From contig NW_027484940.1 of assembly GCF_050908995.1 (NCBI RefSeq), forward strand, positions 1 through 64,000: a stretch of DNA of 64,000 nucleotides, given 5' to 3'. The translations under genes and the position numbers were made by a program. A model generated the notes under the pieces. That model did no database searches. It saw nothing but the letters and a program-made list of their open reading frames with translations, and had not been told where the DNA came from. The DNA is from Andrena cerasifolii. Lineage: Eukaryota; Arthropoda; Insecta; Hymenoptera; Andrenidae. Of the stretch, positions 58,187 through 64,000 are shown piece by piece; positions within the stretch are counted from its first letter, which is position 1; the number at the start of each line of letters is the position of its first letter.

Positions 58187-59534
58187 CCGATATTAGAACC
58201 GATATTCAAAAACCGATATTGGAGAACAAATATTGGAAAACCGATATTGAAAAACCGATATTGAAACCGATATTGAAAAACCGATATTGAAAAACAAATA
58301 TTGAAAAACCGATATTGAAAAACCGATATTGAAAAACCGATATTGAATCCGATATTAGAACCGATATTCAAAAACCGATATTGGAGAACAAATATTGAAA
58401 AACTGATATTGAAAAACCGATATTGAAAAACCGATATTGAAAAACCTATATCGAAAAACTTATATTGCAAAACCGATATTGAATCCGATATTAGAACCGA
58501 TATTGAAAAACCGATATTGAAAAACAAATATTGAAAAACTGATATTGAAAAACCGATATTGAATCCGATATTAGAACCGATATTGGAGAACAAATATTGA
58601 AAAACTGATATTGAAAAACTGATATTGAAAAACCGATATTGAAAAACCGATATTGAAAAACCTATATCGAAAAACTGATATTGCAAAACCGATATTAAAC
58701 CCGATATTAGAACCGATATTGAAAAACAAATATTGAAAAACTGATATCGAAAAACTGATATTGAAAAACCGATATTGAATCCGATATTAGAACCGATATT
58801 CAAAAACCGATATTGGAGAACAAATATTGAAAAACTGATATTGAAAAACCGATATTGAAACCGATATTAGAACCGATATTCAAAAACCGATATTGGAGAG
58901 CAAATATTGGAAAACCGATATTGAAAAACCGATATTGAAACCGATATTGAAAAACCGATATTGAAAAACAAATATTGAAAAACCGATATTGAAAAACCGA
59001 TATTGAAAAACCGATATTGAATCCGATATTAGAACCGATATTCAAAAACCGATATTGGAGAACAAATATTGAAAAACTGATATTGAAAAACCGATATTGA
59101 AAAACCGATATTGAAAAACCTATATCGAAAAACTTATATTGCAAAACCGATATTGAATCCGATATTAGAACCGATATTGAAAAACCGATATTGAAAAACA
59201 AATATTGAAAAACTGATATTGAAAAACCGATATTGAATCCAATATTAGAACCGATATTGGAGAACAAATATTGAAAAACTGATATTGAAAAACTGATATT
59301 GAAAAACCGATATTGAAAAACCGATATTGAAAAACCTATATCGAAAAACTGATATTGCAAAACCGATATTAAACCCGATATTAGAACCGATATTGAAAAA
59401 CAAATATTGAAAAACTGATATCGAAAAACTGATATTGAAAAACCGATATTGAATCCGATATTAGAACCGATATTCAAAAACCGATATTGGAGAACAAATA
59501 TTGAAAAACTGATATTGAAAAACCGATATTGAAA
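58187..59534 (+). repeat. 674-bp perfect-length tandem pair
   Basis: 58187-58860 and 58861-59534 are adjacent copies. Base differences noticed: A versus G at 58226/58900 (ggagaa versus ggagag) and G versus A at 58567/59241 (ccgatattag versus ccaatattag). Both contain the acccgatattag variant (near 58698 and 59372). The longest stop-free minus-strand frame of the window overlaps the first copy. Confidence 0.86.
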
Positions 59535-60960
59535 AACCGATATTGAAACCGATATTAGAACCGATATTCAAAAACCGATATTGAAAACCAAATATTGAAA
59601 AACTGATATTCAAAAACCGATATTCAAAAACCGATATTGAAACCGATATTAGAACCGATATTGAAAAACAAATATTGAAAAACTGATATTGAAAAACCGA
59701 CATTGAAAAACCTATATCGAAAAACTGATATTGCAAAACCGATATTGATAAACCGATATTGAATCCGATATTAGAACCGATATTCAAAAACCGATATTGG
59801 AGAACAAATATTGAAAAACTGATATTGAAAAACCGATATTGAAAAACCGATATTGAAAAACCGATATTGAATCCGATATTAGAACCGATATTCAAAAACC
59901 GATATTCGAGAACAAATATTGAAAAACTGATATTGAAAAACCGATATTGAAAAACCTATATCGAAAAACTTATATTGCAAAACCGATATTGAATCCGATA
60001 TTAGAACCGATATTGAAAAACCGATATTGAAAAACAAATATTGAAAAACTGATATTGAAAAACCGATATTGAATTCGATATTAGAACCGATATTCCAAAA
60101 CCGATATTGAAAAACAAATATTGAAAAACTGATATTGAAAAACCGATATTGAATTCGATATTAGAACCGATATTCCAAAACCGATATTGAAAAACCGATA
60201 TTGAAAAACCTATATCGAAAAACTTATATTGCAAAACCGATATTGAATCCGATATTAGAACCGATATTGAAAAACCGATATTGAAAAACAAATATTGAAA
60301 AACTGATATTGAAAAACCGATATTGAATCCGATATTAGAACCGATATTCAAAAACCGATATTGGAGAACAAATATTGAAAAACTGATATTGAAAAACTGA
60401 TATTGAAAAACCGATATTGAAAAACCGATATTGAAAAACCTATATCGAAAAACTGATATTGCAAAACCGATATTAAATCCGATATTAGAACCGATATTGA
60501 AAAACAAATATTGAAAAACTGATATCGAAAAACTGATATTGAAAAACCGATATTGAATCCGATATTAGAACCGATATTCAAAAACCGATATTGGAGAACA
60601 AATATTGAAAAACTGATATTGAAAAACCGATATTGAAAAACCGATATTGAAACCGATATTAGAACCGATATTCAAAAACCGATATTGAAAACCAAATATT
60701 GAAAAACTGATATTCAAAAACCGATATTCAAAAACCGATATTGAAACCGATATTAGAACCGATATTCAAAAACCGATATTGGAGAACAAATATTGAAAAA
60801 CTGATATTGAAAAACCGATATTGAATCCGATATTAGAACCGATATTCAAAAACCGATATTGGAGAACAAATATTGAAAAACTGATATTGAAAAACCGATA
60901 TTGAAAAACCGATATTGAAAAACCGATATTGAAAAACCGATATTGAATCCGATATTAGAA
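59535..60960 (+). repeat. Mosaic block with private variants
   Basis: Modules of mixed origin and no gene. The B half of the 188-bp HOR appears near 59560-59650. Private variants are ccgacattg (59699), ttgataaacc (59746) and ttcgagaac (59905). After the 80-bp twin, 60180-60960 resembles 10.9-11.6 kb (ggagaa, doubled ctgatattgaaaaa, cctatatcg and ctgatattgc modules). Confidence 0.68.
60021..60180 (+). repeat. 80-bp tandem twin carrying GAATTC
   Basis: Two adjacent 80-bp copies (60021-60100 and 60101-60180), each of six units: three 14-bp, two 12-bp (gaat then tcgatattagaa) and one ttccaaaa unit. The C-to-T change in the short unit creates GAATTC at 60071 and 60151, the only two I found in the window. 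Confidence 0.88.
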
Positions 60961-61402
60961 CCGATATTCAAAAACCGATATTGAAAAACAAATATTGAAA
61001 AACTGATATTGAAAAACCGATATTGAAAAACCGATATTGAAACCGATATTAGAACCGAGATTCAAAAACCGATATTGAAAAACAAATATTGAAAAACTGA
61101 TATTGAAAAACCGATATTGAAAAACCGATATTGAAACCGATATTAGAACATATATTGAAAAACTGATATTGAAAAACCGATATTGAAAAACCGATATTGA
61201 AACCGATATTAGAACCGATATTCAAAAACCGATATTGAAAAACAAATATTGAAAAACTGATATTGAAAAACCGATATTGAAAAACCGATATTGAAACCGA
61301 TATTAGAACCGATATTCAAAAACCGATATTGAAATCCAAATATGGAAAAACTGATATCGAAAAACTGATATTGAAAAACCGATATTGAATCCGATATTGA
61401 AT
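60961..61402 (+). repeat. 94-bp module run with one shortened member
   Basis: Module starts at 60961, 61055, 61149, 61215 and 61309 are spaced 94, 94, 66 and 94 bp. The 66-bp member lacks two 14-bp units and begins with catatattg. One start reads ccgagattc (61055). Near 61341 a caaatatgg variant occurs. No gene. Confidence 0.84.
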
Positions 61403-61441
61403 CCGATATTAGAACCGATATTCAAAAACCGATATTGGAGA

Positions 61442-62950
61442 ACAAATATTGAAAAACTGATATTGAAAAACCGATATTGAATCCGATATTAGAACCGATA
61501 TTAGAACCGATATTCAAAAACCGATATTGGAGAACAAATATTGGAAAACCGATATTGCAACCGATATTGAAAAACCGATATTGAAAAACAAATATTGAAA
61601 AACCGATATTGAAAAACCGATATTGAAAAACAAATATTGAAAAACCGATATTGAATCCGATATTAGAACCGATATTCAAAAACCGATATTGGAGAACAAA
61701 TATTGAAAAACTGATATTGAAAAACCGATATTCAAAAACCGATATTGAAACACCTATATCGAAAAACTGATATTGCAAAACCGATATTGAATCCGATATT
61801 AGAACCGATATTCAATAACCGATATTGGAGAACAAATATTGAAAAACCGATATTGAAAAACAAATATTGAAAAACCGATATTGAAAAACCGATATTAGAA
61901 CCGATATTCAAAAACCGATATTGAAAACCAAATATTGAAAAACTGATATTGAAAAACCGATATTGAATCCGATATTAGAACCGATATTAGAACCGATATT
62001 CAAAAACCGATATTGGAGAACAAATATTGGAAAACCGATATTGCAACCGATATTGAAAAACCGATATTGAAAAACAAATATTGAAAAACCGATATTGAAA
62101 AACCGATATTGAATCCGATATTAGAACCGATATTCAAAAACCGATATTGGAGAACAAATATTGAAAAACTGATATTGAAAAACTGATATTGAAAAACCGA
62201 TATTGCAAAACCGATATTGAAAAACCTATATCGAAAAACTGATATTGCAAAACCGATATTGAATCCGATATTAGAACCGATATTCAAAAACCGATATTGG
62301 AGAACAAATATTGAAAAACCGATATTGAAAAACAAATATTGAAAAACCGATATTGAAAAACCGATATTAGAACCGATATTCAAAAACCGATATTGAAAAC
62401 CAAATATTGAAAAACTGATATTGAAAAACCGATATTGAATCCGATATTAGAACCGATATTAGAACCGATATTCAAAAACCGATATTGGAGAACAAATATT
62501 GGAAAACCGATATTGCAACCGATATTGAAAAACCGATATTGAAAAACAAATATTGAAAAACCGATATTGAAAAACCGATATTGAATCCGATATTAGAACC
62601 GATATTCAAAAACCGATATTGGAGAACAAATATTGAAAAACTGATATTGAAAAACCGATATTCAAAAACCGATATTGAAACACCTATATCGAAAAACTTA
62701 TATTGCAAAACCGATATTAAATCCGATATTAGAACTGATATTGAAAAACCGATATTGAAAAACAAATATTGAAAAACTGATATCGAAAAACTGATATTGA
62801 AAAACCGATATTGAATCCGATATTAGAACCGATATTCAAAAACCGATATTGGAGAACAAATATTGAAAAACTGATATTGAAAAACTGATATTGAAAAACC
62901 GATATTGAAAAACCGATATTGAAAAACCTATATCGAAAAACTGATATTGC
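61442..62950 (+). repeat. Three related cassettes marked by the gcaa short unit
   Basis: The ccgatattgcaa marker, always downstream of caaatattggaaaa, lies at 61557, 62043 and 62515 (spacings 486 and 472, a 14-bp difference). The same cassette occurs near 860-900, 9985, 17510, 27137, 32609, 37868, 40579 and 42985. A C-to-T change at 62736 gives agaactgata. No gene. Confidence 0.76.
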
Positions 62951-64000
62951 AAAACCGATATTGAATCCGATATTAGAACCGATATTCAAAAACCGATATT
63001 GGAGAACAAATATTGAAAAACTGATATTGAAAAACCGATATTGAAAAACCGATATTGAAACCGATATTAGAACCGATATTCAAAAACCGATATTCAAAAA
63101 CTAATATTGAAAAACCGATATTCAAAAACCGATATTGAAACCGATATTAGAACCGATATTCAATAACCGATATTGAAAACCAAATATTGAAAAACTGATA
63201 TTGAAAAACCGATATTGAAAAACCGATATTGAAACCGATATTAGAACCGATATTGAAACACCGATATTGAAAAACAAATATTGAAAAACTGATATCGAAA
63301 AACTTATATTGAAAAACCGATATTGAATCCGATATTAGAACAAATATTGAAAAACTGATATTGAAAAACCGATATTAGAACCGATATTCAAAAACCGATA
63401 TTGGAGAACAAATATTGAAAAACTGATATTGAAAAACCGATATTGGAAAACCGATATTGAAAAACCTATATCGAAAAACTTATATTGCAAAACCGATATT
63501 GAATCCGATATTAGAACCGATATTGAAAAACCGATATTAGAACCGATATTGAAAAACCGATATTGAAAAACAAATATTGAAAAACTGATATTCAAAAACC
63601 GATATTGAAACCGATATTAGAACCGATATTCAATAACCGATATTGAAAACCAAATATTGAAAAACTGATATTGAAAAACCGATATTGAAAAACCGATATT
63701 GAAACCGATATTAGAAACGATATTGAAAAACCGATATTAGAACCGATATTGAAAAACCGATATTGAAAAACAAATATTGAAAAACTGATATCGAAAAACT
63801 TATATTGAAAAACCGATATTGAATCCGATATTAGAACAAATATTGAAAAACTGATATCGAAAAACCGATATTGAAAAACCGATATTGAAACCGATATTAG
63901 AACCGATATTCAAAAACCGATATTGAAAAACAAATATTGAAAAACTGATATTGAAAAACCGATATTGAAAAACCGATATTGAAACCGATATTAGAACCGA
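62951..64000 (+). repeat. Right-edge satellite block
   Basis: Ordinary modules run to the last base and no flank is reached. The taatattg unit recurs near 63101. About 63.6-64.0 kb matches 46.4-46.78 kb at offset 17218, sharing the unusual single-agaa arrangement and a ctgatatcg unit followed directly by ccgatattg (46635 and 63853). A private agaaacgata change is near 63715. No gene. Confidence 0.75.

Larger units (their letters stand above)
1..64000 (+). repeat. Satellite DNA array, 14-bp/12-bp units, spanning the whole window
   Basis: Seen directly: every part of the window reads as head-to-tail copies of ccgatattgaaaaa (14 bp) or its 12-bp short forms ccgatattgaaa, ccgatattgaat and ccgatattagaa. 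The ATAT at unit positions 4-7 is almost invariant; changes concentrate at positions 2-3 (ccg, ctg, caa, cct, ctt) and 9-12 (gaaa, caaa, ggag, gcaa, gtaa, gaat). All units point the same way: the given strand has A-runs up to 6 but I see no T-run longer than 3. From unit composition GC is about 28% (estimate). No unique flank is present at either end, so the array extends beyond the window. Known of such arrays in general: they occupy heterochromatin and evolve by unequal exchange. The organism and any centromeric role are not determinable here. Confidence 0.97.

Noticed and set aside
58060..58803. 247-codon open reading frame on the minus strand, and many frames of 60-232 codons elsewhere
   Set aside because: The frames are stop-free because of the repeat unit, carry only the FFNIGFSISVFQYR cycle and its variants, overlap each other in different phases, and are copied with the satellite blocks. 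There is no start context, domain or codon signal, so none is annotated as CDS.
1..64000. CRISPR array
   Set aside because: Units are contiguous with no unique spacers, lengths are 12-14 bp, and no cas-like gene is present.
1..64000. Telomeric repeat
   Set aside because: Units do not match TTAGGG, TTAGG, TTTAGGG or similar G-rich strands; G-runs never exceed two.
1..64000. CENP-B box
   Set aside because: I found no match to the nTTCGnnnnAnnCGGGn pattern. TTCG and CGGG (or its complement) each occur only as rare private variants and not at the needed spacing.
1..64000. Transposon or retroelement insertion
   Set aside because: No non-satellite sequence, terminal inverted repeat, LTR, poly(A) tail or target-site duplication interrupts the array.
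1..64000. tRNA, rRNA or structured RNA
   Set aside because: No clover-leaf, conserved rRNA segment or stable hairpin is visible. The + strand is almost free of T-runs that could pair with its A-tracts.
1..64000. Bacterial promoters (TATATT or GATATT -10-like boxes)
   Set aside because: The matches are the invariant unit core repeated thousands of times, with no -35 element, ribosome binding site or gene.
1..64000. Net DNA curvature from phased A-tracts
   Set aside because: A-tracts recur at 14 bp (about 1.33 helical turns), so bends point three ways over 42 bp and should largely cancel. The 12-bp units shift phase but not to 10.5 bp.

Overview
The whole 64 kb window is one uninterrupted satellite DNA array. 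I find no unique sequence, gene, RNA gene, transposon or CRISPR array, and both ends lie inside the array, so its flanks and true length are not visible. A gene-free, multi-kilobase, head-to-tail short-unit satellite of this kind points to constitutive heterochromatin of a eukaryote (pericentromere, centromere, sex or B chromosome, or a knob) assembled from long reads. I do not recognise the family and cannot name the species.

The elementary unit is 14 bp, ccgatattgaaaaa, with a 12-bp short form (ccgatattgaaa, ccgatattgaat, ccgatattagaa). At roughly 13.4 bp per unit the window holds about 4,700-4,800 units (estimate). Units differ by a small fixed vocabulary of substitutions: ctgatattgaaaaa, caaatattgaaaaa, ccgatattcaaaaa, ccgatattggagaa, cctatatcgaaaaa, cttatattgcaaaa, ctgatatcgaaaaa and others. 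They are arranged by a grammar: a run of 14-bp units, then usually two 12-bp units, the last being ccgatattagaa. This gives modules of 66, 80 and 94 bp (24 + 14k). Two 94-bp modules form an exact 188-bp higher-order repeat that is tandem at seven loci.

Above that, multi-kilobase blocks are duplicated with near identity. From left to right: a 4017-bp tandem pair (1568-9719); a 3658-bp tandem pair (9180-16721); a 4580-bp pair (16248-24645) that also repeats the window start; a 6.4-kb copy of 5585-12004 at 22736-29155; copies offset by 5221/5178, 5472 and 5552 bp (28975-37613); an exact 2712-bp tandem pair (35337-40761); a 2406-bp offset copy (to 43690); a 548-bp pair near 44.3-45.3 kb; a degenerate, poorly homogenised island (45960-48390); a 2959-bp tandem pair (48391-54415); and a finer mosaic to the right end with a 674-bp pair, an 80-bp pair and 94-bp modules.

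Open reading frames exist, mainly on the minus strand, but they follow from unit arithmetic (three 14-bp units make 42 nt with no stop) and are not annotated as genes. No system of interacting genes is present. What is of interest is the 12/14-bp grammar, the nucleosome-length HOR, strand uniformity, high CpG density in AT-rich DNA, and a readable record of unequal exchange.
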